Part shown: positions 44,738-54,146 of the stretch, in pieces
Numbering within the stretch: position 1 is the first letter of the stretch
Layout of the letters: each line of letters opens with the position of its first letter
From: Polyangiaceae bacterium
GTDB lineage: Bacteria; Myxococcota_A; Polyangia; Polyangiales; Polyangiaceae
Length of the DNA stretch: 64,000 nucleotides
Reading direction: 5' to 3'
Assembly: GCA_022842465.1 (NCBI GenBank)
Contig: JALHPN010000016.1
Coordinates: 1-64,000, forward strand
The notes under the pieces: generated by a model
The model's input: the letters and a program-made list of their open reading frames with translations, nothing else
What the model was told of the DNA's origin: nothing
Databases searched by the model: none
Program-made: the position numbers and the translations under genes

Positions 44738-46021
44738 ATGGCCAAGTCCGTCGTCTCCGTGTTGAAGACCAAGCCCTCGACCGTGCTCGAGGACTACCAC
44801 CGCCTGATGAACCTCGCCCGCTACCAGGACGTCATCGACAAGACGGCCGACACGGGCTTGAAGGTCAACATCTCCTGGCACTTCTTCTACCCGGGGTCGT
44901 CCACGACGCCGTGGCAGCTCGACGGCGTCATCCGGGCGATGAAGGCCGACGGCTACCCCTCCGAGCTCATCCACGCGTGCCACAACCGCACCGTCGTCAT
45001 CGACGCGCACCTCGGCGAGCGCGAGAACAAGCAGATCGACGTCGTCCAGGCGCACGGCCTCCGGAACGTGCACCTCTACGAGGGCGAGGAGTGGATCGAC
45101 GTGCGCGACGCCGTCGGCGACCTCACGAAGAAGTTCCTCTGCCTCAACGAGGTCTACCCGAAGGGCTTCTCGATCCCGAAGCGGTTCATCGGCGAGAACA
45201 TCATCCACCTGCCGACGATCAAGACGCACATCTTCACGACGACCACCGGCGCGATGAAGAACGCGTTCGGCGGCCTCCTGAACGAGCACCGTCACTGGAC
45301 GCACCCGGTCATCCACGAGACGCTCGTGGATCTCCTCATGATCCAGAAGAAGATCCACAAGGGTCTCTTCGCGGTCATGGACGGCACGTTCGCCGGCGAC
45401 GGCCCCGGCCCGCGCTGCATGGTGCCCTACGCGAAGGACATCCTCCTCGCCTCGCAGGATCAGGTCGCGATCGACGCGGTCGCCGCCAAGCTGATGGGCA
45501 TGGATCCGCTCCGCGACTGCAAGTTCATCCGCCTCGCGCACGACCTCGGCCTCGGCTGCGGCGACACGCGCGACATCGAGATCGTCGGCGACGTCGAGGC
45601 GGCGAAGGAGAACTGGCACTTCGACGGCCCGTTCAAGAACATGACCTTCGCCTCGAAGAACCAGCACCGCATCTACTGGGGTCCGCTGAAGAAGCCCCTC
45701 GAGTGGTCGCTCAAGACCTGGCTCGCGCCCTGGTCCTACGTCGCGTCGGTCGCGTACCACGACATGTTCTGGTACCCGCGCTTCGCGAAGGAGAAGATGG
45801 CGCCCGTCATCGAGAGCGGGTGGGGCAAGCTCTTCGCCAACTGGGGCAAGGTGAAGGACGACGGCAAGGGTTTCCCCGACGTCGGTCCCGCCAACCCCGA
45901 GCTCATCCAGCTCGGCGCGAAGCACTTCGCCGAGGGCATGCGCCTCGTCGGGATGGCGGTCGCCGAGTCGCCCGAGCTGAAGGCGCGCGCGCGCCGGAAG
46001 GCTGCCCAGTCGCACGTGTGA
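44738..46021 (+). CDS. DUF362 domain protein
   Basis: 427 residues, no signal peptide or membrane helix. The DUF362 core is visible: IHACHNRTVVIDAHLGERENK, IHLPTIKTHIFTTTTGAMKNAFGGLLNE (~155-185, split) and LASQDQVAIDAVAAKLMGMDP (~245). Proteins with this domain often accompany iron-sulfur or ferredoxin systems, but this version has no extra 4Fe-4S motif (few cysteines: HACHN, FLCL, PRCM, DCKF, GLGCG). Codon use is strongly biased and the gene is preceded by a good -10, suggesting solid expression. Function unknown. Confidence 0.85.
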   Translation: MAKSVVSVLKTKPSTVLEDYHRLMNLARYQDVIDKTADTGLKVNISWHFFYPGSSTTPWQLDGVIRAMKADGYPSELIHACHNRTVVIDAHLGERENKQIDVVQAHGLRNVHLYEGEEWIDVRDAVGDLTKKFLCLNEVYPKGFSIPKRFIGENIIHLPTIKTHIFTTTTGAMKNAFGGLLNEHRHWTHPVIHETLVDLLMIQKKIHKGLFAVMDGTFAGDGPGPRCMVPYAKDILLASQDQVAIDAVAAKLMGMDPLRDCKFIRLAHDLGLGCGDTRDIEIVGDVEAAKENWHFDGPFKNMTFASKNQHRIYWGPLKKPLEWSLKTWLAPWSYVASVAYHDMFWYPRFAKEKMAPVIESGWGKLFANWGKVKDDGKGFPDVGPANPELIQLGAKHFAEGMRLVGMAVAESPELKARARRKAAQSHV

Positions 46022-46174
46022 CGGCGCGTCGGGTGCGCTCCGCGTGACGCGGGGAGCTCCCGACGGCCCGCGTCGGCGATGACGCGCGAGCGCGCTCTCC
46101 GGGGAGGCCGCGCCGCGCGTCGCGCTCATTTCAGGCCTTCTCTCGCGCGGCGGTCCCCCGTGGCACACGTCCTG

Positions 46175-46180
46175 TAAGGG
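46175..46180 (+). promoter_or_regulatory. Candidate -10 hexamer TAAGGG, near-leaderless start
   Basis: TAAGGG ends 9 nt before ATG 46190. A TGGCAC lies just upstream (46161-46166) and could instead be a -24 box, but the -12 GC is missing (GT). Confidence 0.3.
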
Positions 46181-46189
46181 GCCCGCGCG

Positions 46190-47386
46190 ATGCGCACGCC
46201 CTCCACGACGACGACCCGGATGAAGCTCTCGCTCGGCGCGCTCCTCGCTGCCGGACTCGCCGGATGCGCCGCGGAGGTCATGAACGACCGCGCGCCGATC
46301 GACGGGGACGGCGAAGGCGGTGCGAGCGGATCGAGCGGCTCCACCGGGCCGAGCGCCGGCAGCGGCTCGAGTGGGTCGTCCGGGTCGAGCGCGTCGCTGC
46401 CGGACGGCGGTGTCGGTGGCGTCGCCGAGGCGACGTGCACGAAGGCGACGAAGCGCTACGGCGCCCTCGGGATGTACGCGTGCGTTCCGGCCGGAATGGA
46501 GGCGAAGACCGCGGAGCCCGCCGCGCTCGTCGTCGCGCTCCACGGCTACACGCAGGGCGTCGAGACCGCGACCTCGCCGAACGGCTCCTGGGGCTACAAG
46601 GCCACGACGGAGTGGGCGAAGCTCGCGCAGCGGCACCGCTTCTACGTCATCTTCCCGGACAAGGGCACGGCCGCGTTCCAGTGGTACTCGTTCTTCGGGA
46701 CGAACGGGATCGGTCGCTCGGATCTCGAGCCCACGTCGATCAAGAGCATGGTCGACGACATGCGTGCAACCTACAACATCGCCTCGGACAAGGTCTTCGT
46801 GAACGGCCTCTCGGCCGGCGCGTACATGGCCGTCGTGATGCTCGCGACCTACCCCGACGTCTTCGCGGCCGGCTCCACCTTCGCCGGCGGCGCGTACGGA
46901 TGCACGACCTCGTGCGCCGCCCTCGGCAAGAAGGGGCAGGGCTGGACGTGGCCGGGCAACCACGCCGCGGCGCTCGTCCAGAACGCGTACCCGACGGTGT
47001 GGAAGAGCCCGACGGCGAAGAAGCCGCGCCTCATGATCTTCCAGGGCGACGCCGACGGCGCCGTCACGCCCGAGAACCTCGTCGATCTCACGCAGCAGTG
47101 GAAGGGCGCGGCCGGGATCTCCGGCGCGGGAACGGCGAGCACGCTCAAGGGGCACGCGTACACCGAGTACACGAAGGACGGTGAGGTCGCGCTCGCGACC
47201 GTCGTCATGGCGGGGATCGGGCACGGTACGCCGGTCGACCCGGGGACGGCCCCGGATCAGGGCGGCTGGGATCCGAACCCGAGCAAGACGGCCTCGGCCG
47301 ACGCGAACGCGGCGCAGGACTGGACCAACTCCGCCGGCATCTACGGCCCGTACTACTCCGCGAAGTTCTTCGGCATCGTGCCCTGA
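46190..47386 (+). CDS. PHB-depolymerase/feruloyl-esterase-type lipoprotein hydrolase
   Basis: 398 residues. KLSLGALLAAGLAGC is a lipoprotein signal (lipobox LAGC), followed by a ~55-residue Gly/Ser linker. The catalytic domain shows the triad of Esterase_PHB enzymes: VNGLSAGAYMAVVML (Ser, ~207), FQGDADGAVTPEN (Asp, ~288) and GIGHGTPVDPG (His, ~345); VVALHGYTQGVE supplies the oxyanion region. The family cleaves short-chain polyhydroxyalkanoate or feruloyl/acetyl esters on plant polymers. Anchoring at the surface fits polymer digestion. Substrate is not decided by the sequence. An alternative start is the ATG 10 codons in. Confidence 0.88.
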   Translation: MRTPSTTTTRMKLSLGALLAAGLAGCAAEVMNDRAPIDGDGEGGASGSSGSTGPSAGSGSSGSSGSSASLPDGGVGGVAEATCTKATKRYGALGMYACVPAGMEAKTAEPAALVVALHGYTQGVETATSPNGSWGYKATTEWAKLAQRHRFYVIFPDKGTAAFQWYSFFGTNGIGRSDLEPTSIKSMVDDMRATYNIASDKVFVNGLSAGAYMAVVMLATYPDVFAAGSTFAGGAYGCTTSCAALGKKGQGWTWPGNHAAALVQNAYPTVWKSPTAKKPRLMIFQGDADGAVTPENLVDLTQQWKGAAGISGAGTASTLKGHAYTEYTKDGEVALATVVMAGIGHGTPVDPGTAPDQGGWDPNPSKTASADANAAQDWTNSAGIYGPYYSAKFFGIVP

Positions 47387-47425
47387 GCTCGCGCCCGTGG
47401 TCCGTGGCGTGCATCGCCGTCCGGC

Positions 47426-48643
47426 GTGTCGCCCGTCCTCGCGCTGGCCCAGATCGCGGCGCTCGCGGGCGCGGCGGGAGGTGGCCTCACGGATGCGCTC
47501 GTGCTCGGGCCGAAGTGGGCCGGCGCGCCGCGCCTCCGTGTCGCGCCCGTCGAGGCCGAGCTCGACTGTACGGCGGCCGACCGCGACGACGCGTGCGCCT
47601 TCCATGTCCGGCTCCGGGTGACGACGCGCGACGCGGCGCCCGCGCACGGGGCCTTCTTCGCCGCCGGCGCGCGCGACGTCGTCGTCGAGGTCGACGGGAG
47701 CCCTGCGCTCCCCGGCGTGGCCGCTCCGACCGAGCTGGACCGCTTCGAGGAGGGCTTTCGCGGTCCGTCCTTCGTCGCGCCGGGGGACGCCGATCCGGAA
47801 GAGGCCATCCCCTTCGTCGTCCCTCCCGCGGCCGCGGGCGCGACCGAGCGCCACGAGATCGTCCTCCGCGGTCGCGTCCGCCTCGTGGCGCTCGTGCGTA
47901 CGCTCTCCGAGCGCGTCACGTCCAGCGAGGCGCTCGTCGCGCGCCATCCGCTCTTCGGCGTCCCCGCGCCGCGTCGCGCCGCGGGCCTCGTCGTCGTCGC
48001 CCCGGTTCGCGGGATCGACGCCGTCCGCTCGCCCGCCGGTCTCCGCCACCACGGGGTCGTCACGGCCCGCTCGCCCACGTCGTGGACGCTCGAGGGGAGG
48101 GGAGATCGCGCGTGCCCGCTCGCCGTCACCGGGCTCGGCGCGTGCGGCGCGCCCGACGTCGTCGAGCGCGCCTCGGCCGACGGGCGGATCCACGTGAGGT
48201 ACGCGACGCCGCTCGGCACGCACCTCGTCCTCGGCGTGCGGGCCGAGACGCCGCCGAGCCCGGTCGCGGTCACGAGGGGCGGGCCGTCGCTCGCCGCCGG
48301 GTACGCGTTCGGGATGCGCGACGGCTTCCGCGGGCGTCTCGGCTACGACGCGGGCCTCGGCGCCTCCGGCGCGTGGATCGGATCGCTCGGGGTGGAGAGC
48401 GATCTCGCGCGCAGGGTGGAGGTCGTCCCCCTCGTCCTCTTCGGCTCACGCGCGCGGCTCCTCCGCCCGAGCGTCGGCGTCGGCGTCGGCGCCCCGGTCT
48501 CGCTCCTGCCCGACCCCGGCGTGAGCGGTCGCCTCCGGCTCGACGTGACGTGGGCCGGCGTCGGCCTCGAGACGCACGTCGACGTGCATGCGGCCCCCGC
48601 CTTCGGCGCGACGGTCGCCGCGCTCGCGACCGTCGGCCTGTGA
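47426..48643 (+). CDS. Predicted exported outer-membrane-associated protein, unknown
   Basis: 405 residues from GTG, 39 bp after the esterase gene. A short hydrophobic start (VLALAQIAALAGAAGGG) may be a signal peptide. Residues ~270-405 show regularly alternating beta strands (GFRGRLGYDAGLGASG, RRVEVVPLVLFGSR, GVGVGAPVSLLP, LDVTWAGVGLETHVDV), like a small beta-barrel. The middle has DACAFHVRLRVTTRD and similar beta segments. No family recognised. It precedes the ars operon promoter. Confidence 0.65.
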   Translation: MSPVLALAQIAALAGAAGGGLTDALVLGPKWAGAPRLRVAPVEAELDCTAADRDDACAFHVRLRVTTRDAAPAHGAFFAAGARDVVVEVDGSPALPGVAAPTELDRFEEGFRGPSFVAPGDADPEEAIPFVVPPAAAGATERHEIVLRGRVRLVALVRTLSERVTSSEALVARHPLFGVPAPRRAAGLVVVAPVRGIDAVRSPAGLRHHGVVTARSPTSWTLEGRGDRACPLAVTGLGACGAPDVVERASADGRIHVRYATPLGTHLVLGVRAETPPSPVAVTRGGPSLAAGYAFGMRDGFRGRLGYDAGLGASGAWIGSLGVESDLARRVEVVPLVLFGSRARLLRPSVGVGVGAPVSLLPDPGVSGRLRLDVTWAGVGLETHVDVHAAPAFGATVAALATVGL

Positions 48644-48650
48644 GGGAAGA

Positions 48651-48687
48651 ACTTGCATCTTTGATTCGACAATTCTAGAAGGACCGC
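48651..48687 (+). promoter_or_regulatory. Promoter/operator region of the ars operon
   Basis: An unusually AT-rich 37-bp stretch for this genome, containing TTGCAT (48653-48658), TTTGATTCGACAATTC and the palindrome TTCTAGAA (48673-48680) just before ATG 48688. TTGCAT and a TAGAAG 17 bp further could be -35 and -10; the palindrome and surrounding AT-rich dyad are the likely ArsR site, so bound ArsR would block the promoter. Confidence 0.5.
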
Positions 48688-48999
48688 ATGAGTCGAAAGC
48701 TCGAGGCCCACGCCGAGCAGCTCGCGGCGCTCGGCCATCCCGCGCGCCTCGCGATCCTCCGGCACGTGGTCAAGGCGGGGCCCGAGGGCGCTCCGGCGGG
48801 CGAGCTCCAGGCGAAGCTCGACATCCCGGCCTCCACGCTCAGCCACCACCTCGACCGCCTCGCGCGATCCCGCCTCGTCGAGGGTCGGCGCGAGGGCACG
48901 TTCATCTACTACAGCGCGGCGTTCGTGGCGCTCCGCGCGCTCACCGATTTCCTCTGGGAAGACTGCTGCCTCGGGGGCGGCAAGGATGCGTGCTGCTGA
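48688..48999 (+). CDS. arsR: ArsR-family arsenite-responsive repressor
   Basis: 103 residues. Winged helix-turn-helix: LGHPARLAILRHVV, GELQAKLDIPASTLSHHLDRL (recognition helix) and the wing REGTFIYYSA. The C-terminus carries Cys93-Cys94 and Cys102-Cys103 (DCCLGGGKDACC). Paired C-terminal cysteines of this kind are the As(III) site of the Acidithiobacillus-type ArsR, unlike the CVC helix site of plasmid R773. Binding of As(III) should release the promoter. First gene of arsR-acr3-arsH. Confidence 0.93.
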   Translation: MSRKLEAHAEQLAALGHPARLAILRHVVKAGPEGAPAGELQAKLDIPASTLSHHLDRLARSRLVEGRREGTFIYYSAAFVALRALTDFLWEDCCLGGGKDACC

Positions 49000-49000
49000 G

Positions 49001-50089
49001 ATGGGCAAGCCCGCGTCGCAGCTCTCGGTCCTCGACCGCTTCCTCCCGGTGTGGATTCTCCTCGCGATGGCGCTCGGCGTCGCGCTCGGCCACGTCTGGC
49101 CCGGGATCGGCCCTTCGCTGGACGCGGTCAAGGTCGGCGGCGTCTCGCTGCCGATCGCGTTCGGCCTCTTCTGGATGATGTATCCGGTCCTCGCGAAGGT
49201 CCGCTACGGAAAGCTCGGGGCCGTCTCGGGGAACGCCAGGCTCTTCGGCGCTTCGCTCGTCTTCAACTGGATCCTCGGCCCGGTCCTCATGTTCGCGCTC
49301 GCGTGGCTCCTCCTGCCGGACCACCCGCACTATCGGACGGGCCTCGTGCTGATCGGCCTCGCCCGCTGCATCGCGATGGTCCTCATCTGGAACATGCTCG
49401 CGAAGGGCAGCGGCGAGATCGCGGCGCTCCTCGTCGCGCTGAACTCCGTCTTCCAGATCCTCTGCTACTCGGTGCTGGGTTGGTTCTTCCTCACCGTCAT
49501 CCCAGGGTGGCTCGGCGCGGAGAGCACGGCCTTCCACGTGTCGATGGCGGAGATCGCGAAGAGCGTCCTCCTCTTCCTCGGCGTGCCTCTCGTCGCCGGC
49601 GCGGCCACGCGGGTCCTCCTCGTGCGGTCGCGCGGCGAAGAGTGGTACGAGCGGAGCTTCGTGCCGAAGGTCGGCCCCGCAGCGCTCGTCGGCCTGCTCT
49701 ACACGATCGTCCTGATGTTCGCGATGCAGGGGGACAAGATCGTGCGGCTCCCGCTCGACGTGGTGCGCATCGCGGTCCCGCTCGTCCTCTACTTCCTCCT
49801 CATGTTCACCTCGGCGTTCCTCGTCTCGAAGAAGCTCGGCTTCTCCTACGAGGAGACGGCGTCGCTCTCGTTCACCGCCGCGGGCAACAACTTCGAGCTC
49901 GCGATCGCGGTCGCGATCGGCCTCTTCGGGATCTCCTCGGGAGAGGCGCTCGCCGGCGTCGTCGGGCCCCTCGTCGAGGTGCCGGCCCTCCTCGCGCTCG
50001 TCTACCTCTCGCTCTGGTTGAAGGAGCGGCTCTTTCCTGGCTCGGAGACGCATGAAGGCGGCGCTCTCGGAGGGTCGCCCGATGTCTGA
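49001..50089 (+). CDS. acr3: Acr3-family arsenite efflux transporter
   Basis: 362 residues from ATG 49001, 1 bp after the arsR stop (ATG 48986 would overlap it). About ten membrane helices. Acr3 signatures: [40 protein letters not shown] with the essential Cys, [18 protein letters not shown] and [19 protein letters not shown], the conserved Asn-Asn-Phe-Glu helix. It exports arsenite (and often antimonite) using the proton motive force. Translation is coupled to arsH by an 8-bp overlap. Confidence 0.95.
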   Translation: MGKPASQLSVLDRFLPVWILLAMALGVALGHVWPGIGPSLDAVKVGGVSLPIAFGLFWMMYPVLAKVRYGKLGAVSGNARLFGASLVFNWILGPVLMFALAWLLLPDHPHYRTGLVLIGLARCIAMVLIWNMLAKGSGEIAALLVALNSVFQILCYSVLGWFFLTVIPGWLGAESTAFHVSMAEIAKSVLLFLGVPLVAGAATRVLLVRSRGEEWYERSFVPKVGPAALVGLLYTIVLMFAMQGDKIVRLPLDVVRIAVPLVLYFLLMFTSAFLVSKKLGFSYEETASLSFTAAGNNFELAIAVAIGLFGISSGEALAGVVGPLVEVPALLALVYLSLWLKERLFPGSETHEGGALGGSPDV

Positions 50090-50804
50090 TCTGCCCAACG
50101 TCGCGCCTGCTCACCTCGACGTGCCGACCCTCGACAAGCTCGGGTCCACGGGGGCCACGCATCCGCCGCGGATCCTCCTCCTCTACGGCTCGCTCCGCAC
50201 GCGGTCCTACAGCCGGCTCCTGACGCTGGAGGCCGCGCGTCTGCTCGAGCGCTTCGGCGCCGAGGCGAGGGTCTTCGATCCGGCGGGGCTTCCGATGCCG
50301 GACAGCACGCCGCCCGATCATCCGAAGGTGGCAGAGCTCCGCGCGCTCTCGGAGTGGTCCGAGGGTCAGGTCTGGTGCAGCCCCGAGCGACACGGGACGA
50401 TCACCGGCGTCCTGAAGAGCCAGATCGACTGGCTCCCGCTCAACGTCGGCAGCGTGCGCCCGACGCAGGGGCGGACCCTCGCCGTCATGCAGGTCTCGGG
50501 CGGCTCGCAGTCGTTCAACGCCGTCAACGCGCTGCGCCTCCTCGGCCGCTGGATGCGCATGTTCACGATCCCGAACCAGTCCTCGGTCGCGAAGGCGTTC
50601 CAGGAGTTCGACGACGACGGCCGGATGAAGCCGTCGAGCTACTACGACCGCGTCGTGGACGTGATGGAGGAGCTCGTGAAGTTCACCCTCCTCCTCCGTG
50701 ACCGCGCCCCCTATCTCACCGACCGCTACAGCGAGCGGAAGGAGGACGCCGCCAAGAGCGAGGCCGCCGCTCTCGCCGCCGCCGCGATGCGCCACGAGAC
50801 CTGA
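50082..50804 (+). CDS. arsH: ArsH, NADPH-dependent FMN reductase of arsenical resistance
   Basis: 240 residues from ATG 50082, preceded by GGAGGG and overlapping the acr3 stop by 8 bp (an ATG 30 nt upstream is possible). [23 protein letters not shown] is the flavodoxin-like FMN site; [20 protein letters not shown] and [20 protein letters not shown] are hallmarks of ArsH. ArsH oxidises trivalent organoarsenicals to less toxic pentavalent forms and reduces quinones or azo dyes in vitro. With no arsC in view, arsenate reduction must be encoded elsewhere. Confidence 0.95.
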   Translation: MSDLPNVAPAHLDVPTLDKLGSTGATHPPRILLLYGSLRTRSYSRLLTLEAARLLERFGAEARVFDPAGLPMPDSTPPDHPKVAELRALSEWSEGQVWCSPERHGTITGVLKSQIDWLPLNVGSVRPTQGRTLAVMQVSGGSQSFNAVNALRLLGRWMRMFTIPNQSSVAKAFQEFDDDGRMKPSSYYDRVVDVMEELVKFTLLLRDRAPYLTDRYSERKEDAAKSEAAALAAAAMRHET

Positions 50805-50948
50805 CGCGAAGACGGCCGTCGAGAGGCACCTTCCCGTTCTGCGGAGCGCGGGGTGTCAGTTCGAGAAGAGCGTCGCGTCGCGATCGCCGAAAATCGCGGT
50901 GACTCTCGCGGAGGGCCGCGAGGCACGTGGCTTGCTCGAGCTCTCGGC

Positions 50949-51929
50949 ATGCGCCCTCGTAGCGTTCTCCTCGTCCTCGCGGCCGTGGCCCTCGTCCCCT
51001 CCGCCGCGTTCGGCGCGCCGCCCCCGGTGGCGTCCGCCCCGAAGGCCGTGGCGAAGCCCGCGCAACCGGTCGCGGTGCCGAAGGCCGCGGCTCCCCCCTC
51101 GCGCGGAGCCGCGCTCCCGACGACGATCGCTCTCGGGACACGGAAGCCGCCGGCGTCGCCCAGGACCGCGTCGACGAAGACCGTGACGACGGCCCGCGAA
51201 GCACCTCCGGTCTCCACGGCCGAGATGGGAGAGGCCTCCGCGTGGGTGAAGCGCCTCGCCCCGAGCCCTGGATTCGCGTACGGCTTCGACGCCTACCAGA
51301 GGCTGAGCGAGCCCGCGAAGGCCGTCCTCGGCTCCTTCGGTAAGATCCGGAACTACGTCCTGCGGATCGCGGGCGAGCACGGCGTCGGCGACGTCGTGAC
51401 CGAGCACACCGTCGAAATCGATCCGAACGAGATCATGGCGGACCTCGACCAGGAGCTCGCGAAGGCAGGGCCCCAGGGCCGGGCGTCCCCGTACACCTCG
51501 GCGGACGCGGCGACCATCCTGCGCAACGCGGCGAAGCGGCCGGGCACGGATTCGCTGATGAAGAAGGCGCTCCTCCAGGCCGCCGACACGTGGGAGTCGA
51601 GGATCGACGAGGGCGCCTGGGTGACCGCCCTGAAGATGAAGCCCAAGCCGCCTGCGGCCGTCGCCCGGCCGCAGGGATCGGGTGCCTACGAGCAGCAGCT
51701 CCGTGCCCGGGCCGACGGCGAGTGGTCGCGCGGCCGCCAGGCGATCGGCTGGGGCCCCGAGTGGCGCGAGTTCGACATCCAGTACGAGCTCCACCCCCAC
51801 GCCCAGTCCAACATCCGCGCGTTCACCTACGACATGTGGATGCGCTTCCGGACCGCGAAGCTCCGCGAGCAGGACGAGCAGCGCGCGTACACCGATCTCT
51901 TCTCCGGTCCGGCGCGTCACCGCTTCTGA
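50949..51929 (+). CDS. Exported protein with Pro/Ala linker, function unknown
   Basis: 326 residues from ATG 50949. Signal peptide (SVLLVLAAVALVPSAAFGAPP), a ~60-residue Ala/Pro/Lys/Thr linker, then a soluble, mainly helical domain with YGFDAYQRLSEPAKAVLGSFGKIRNYVLRIA (split) and a C-terminal block of charged residues with FDIQYELHPHAQSNIRAFTYDMWMRF (split). No recognised family. Separated by 144 bp from arsH with its own promoter probably in that gap. Confidence 0.65.
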   Translation: MRPRSVLLVLAAVALVPSAAFGAPPPVASAPKAVAKPAQPVAVPKAAAPPSRGAALPTTIALGTRKPPASPRTASTKTVTTAREAPPVSTAEMGEASAWVKRLAPSPGFAYGFDAYQRLSEPAKAVLGSFGKIRNYVLRIAGEHGVGDVVTEHTVEIDPNEIMADLDQELAKAGPQGRASPYTSADAATILRNAAKRPGTDSLMKKALLQAADTWESRIDEGAWVTALKMKPKPPAAVARPQGSGAYEQQLRARADGEWSRGRQAIGWGPEWREFDIQYELHPHAQSNIRAFTYDMWMRFRTAKLREQDEQRAYTDLFSGPARHRF

Positions 51930-51932
51930 TCG

Positions 51933-51945
51933 GAGCCAACGGCTC
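51933..51945 (-). terminator. Weak hairpin 3' of tRNA-Arg
   Basis: GAGCC-GTT-GGCTC on the minus strand starts 5 nt after the tRNA 3' end. Five-bp stem without a T-run; possible terminator or processing signal. Confidence 0.3.
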
Positions 51946-51949
51946 GCTG

Positions 51950-52026
51950 TGGCGTCCCCAGCATGATTCGAACATGCGACCCCAGGTTTAGGAAACCTGT
52001 GCTCTATCCAGCTGAGCTATGAGGAC
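51950..52026 (-). tRNA. tRNA-Arg (anticodon CCU)
   Basis: 77 nt on the minus strand. Acceptor stem GTCCTCA pairs with TGGGGAC (one G-T). D loop AGCTCAGCTGGATAGAGC is standard. Anticodon stem-loop CAGGT-TTCCTAA-ACCTG has a 7-nt loop with CCT at its centre, reading AGG arginine codons. T loop GTTCGAATC is intact. The discriminator base is G and the 3' CCA is encoded. A single complete gene, not part of a cluster. Confidence 0.95.
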
Positions 52027-52119
52027 GTGTCGCGCGCGCCTTTGCGCACGCGAGCCCCTCACGTAGCGTAGGTCGGGCGCGCGCTCAACAGCCGAAATGG
52101 GCCCCGGGGCGCGGGCGGC

Positions 52120-54015
52120 TCACCGCCGGAGCTGCCGGGCGCGGTCCTCGTCGATGCGATCGCGCGTTCCCGGGCGGCGTGGCAAGAACTGCGTCCTGCC
52201 CACGCCGGGGAGCACCACCTCGGCGGCGGGAGGCCCGAAGCGCGCGTGGAACTCGGCGAGGCACGCGGGCGCCTCCCGGTCGACGTGCAGCTGGATGCCC
52301 GCGAAGTCGCCCGACTCATAGAAGGCCGTGAAGAACGCCCAGCCGCGCTCGTCGAAGCACCGGGTCTGGCGCGTCGCCCGGTGTGCGTCCGGCACGTCGG
52401 GCGCGAACATCGCGGGCCAGCCTCCGGAGACCCACGGCGCGATCTGCGACGGGTGCGTGCGCGAGAGGTAGAACCCGGGCACCGACTTGCCGTGGAAACG
52501 GCGCCACGCGTAGCTCGTCGACTGCTTCGTGTAATAGGGACACAGCTCCTCGGTGCCCACGCCGTTCGCCCCCGCGATGCAGAACGGCCAGTCGAGCACC
52601 GCCTTGCCCGGCGCGTCGCGCACCGCGGCCATGTACGCGAGGATCGGCGCGCGGTCCCGGACGGGGCGCCACGGGTGGACGAGACCGTAGGCGGTCGCGA
52701 TCTCGACCGCCGCGATCGCGCCGATCACGAGGAGACGGCGGTCCCGCGTGCGCTCCGTCGTCTCGCCGCGGCCTCGCGCGTCCCGGCCGAGCGCGAGGAG
52801 CCCGAGGAAGAGCGGGAAGAACATCGTCCCCCGCCCTGCGACCCGATTGTAGAAAAACCACGGGAACACGCGCAGGGTGGGGAGCCTCGACGGGTGGAAC
52901 GCGAGCGCGAGCCCGAAGGTCAGGAGCAGCGGGACGAACGCGCGGAGGCGCTTGCCTGCCCACGCATCGCGGACGCCCCACGCGCCAGCCAGGAGCATCG
53001 CCCACCCCGGGCTGAACTCCCCTGGCCCCTCCGCCCTGCCGAAGATGGACACGAGGAGGTCCGACTCGGGGTGCACGCCCGGGAAGAACGGCACGAGCAT
53101 GCGGAGCTGGTTCGCCCAGAACACGCCGCCCGGACCCTCGAACGCGTACACGCGGCTCCCGAGCACGACGGCGAGGTCGAACGGCACGTAGACGAGGCAC
53201 GCGACCGCGAGCAGCGCGCTCCAGGCCGCGAACGCGAGCGGTCGCGCGCGCACCTCGGCGAGGGGGGCCTCGGGCAGGAGCGCTCGGAGGCTCTGCCGGT
53301 CGCGCACGCAGACAAAGACCACGAAGGCCGTCGTCGTCGTGAACGACACCAGCGCGAACCCCGCCACGTACGCGATGTCGAGCCCCACGGTCAGCCCGAG
53401 CAACGTCACGCGTACGAGCACGAGCAGCGCCGAGAGTCGCTCGCGAGCGAGGACGCGTCGCACGAACAGCCAGTCGACGACGATGCTCATCGAGGCCCAG
53501 TGCAGCGCCGAGAGGTTCAGGTGGAGAGGGAACTTGAACGCCGCGTAGAACGCCATCACGGACGCGGCGAAGGCGACGCCCGCGGCGCGCCGCGGCCCGA
53601 CCTCGCCTCGAAGGAGCGCGTACGTCCCGAACGCCGTGAGCGCATCGCTCGCGGCGACGTACAGCTGGAGCCACGGCCCCGGCCCGAACGAGCGCAGGAG
53701 CAGGGCATGCAGCACGTCGCGCTCTGCGCACCAGGAGAGGAAGACGATGTTCGTGCCGAAGGGGTAGGCGACCTCGTCGGTCGAGAAGTCGAGCCGGAGC
53801 GGCAGGCCCCAGCGGAGGTGGCCGGCGACGTAGTGGCCGAGGTACTCGAAGTAGTTCGCGTCGCCCGCGGCCACGAGCGGGCCGCCGATGTCGCGAACGA
53901 CGACCGCGGCATGGAGCAGCACGGAGAGGACGAGGATCGGGACGACGACGCGCTCGTCCCGCCGGCCTCGCGCGTCGACGCTCACGCCGCGCTCCGTCCT
54001 CGCTGCGCCGACCAC
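52120..54015 (-). CDS. Polytopic membrane protein, GT-C glycosyltransferase-like
   Basis: 631 residues with about eleven predicted helices (VVVPILVLSVLLHAAVV, LTLLGLTVGLDIAYVAGFALV, AFVPLLLTFGLALAF and others) and a C-terminal ~150-residue periplasmic domain. After the first helix comes AAGDANYFEYLGHYVAGHL, an acidic first loop like the catalytic Asp region of GT-C enzymes that use lipid-linked sugars. Two similar membrane proteins follow on the opposite strand. No clear family; it may transfer sugar to a cell-envelope lipid or protein. Signature matches are weak. Confidence 0.65.
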   Translation of the reverse strand: MVGAARTERGVSVDARGRRDERVVVPILVLSVLLHAAVVVRDIGGPLVAAGDANYFEYLGHYVAGHLRWGLPLRLDFSTDEVAYPFGTNIVFLSWCAERDVLHALLLRSFGPGPWLQLYVAASDALTAFGTYALLRGEVGPRRAAGVAFAASVMAFYAAFKFPLHLNLSALHWASMSIVVDWLFVRRVLARERLSALLVLVRVTLLGLTVGLDIAYVAGFALVSFTTTTAFVVFVCVRDRQSLRALLPEAPLAEVRARPLAFAAWSALLAVACLVYVPFDLAVVLGSRVYAFEGPGGVFWANQLRMLVPFFPGVHPESDLLVSIFGRAEGPGEFSPGWAMLLAGAWGVRDAWAGKRLRAFVPLLLTFGLALAFHPSRLPTLRVFPWFFYNRVAGRGTMFFPLFLGLLALGRDARGRGETTERTRDRRLLVIGAIAAVEIATAYGLVHPWRPVRDRAPILAYMAAVRDAPGKAVLDWPFCIAGANGVGTEELCPYYTKQSTSYAWRRFHGKSVPGFYLSRTHPSQIAPWVSGGWPAMFAPDVPDAHRATRQTRCFDERGWAFFTAFYESGDFAGIQLHVDREAPACLAEFHARFGPPAAEVVLPGVGRTQFLPRRPGTRDRIDEDRARQLRR

Positions 54016-54146
54016 GCCATGCGGTCGCGGTCCTCACCCCGGTCCTTCCCGGCGTCAAGGCGCGCCATGGCGCGCGCGGGAGGGGAAGGCCGCCCGCCGA
54101 CCGGTGCTGACGCGCGAGACGGTCGATGTTATGCGAGCCGCCCGCG

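Noticed and set aside
46161-46180. Sigma-54 promoter before the esterase gene
   Set aside because: TGGCAC is a perfect -24 box but the -12 GC is GT, so it is not supported; a TA-rich -10 fits as well.
44210-48223. Long minus-strand open frame of about 1340 codons
   Set aside because: It is antisense to the DUF362, esterase and flanking genes, with Arg/Asp/Val-rich low-complexity translation and no recognisable domain.
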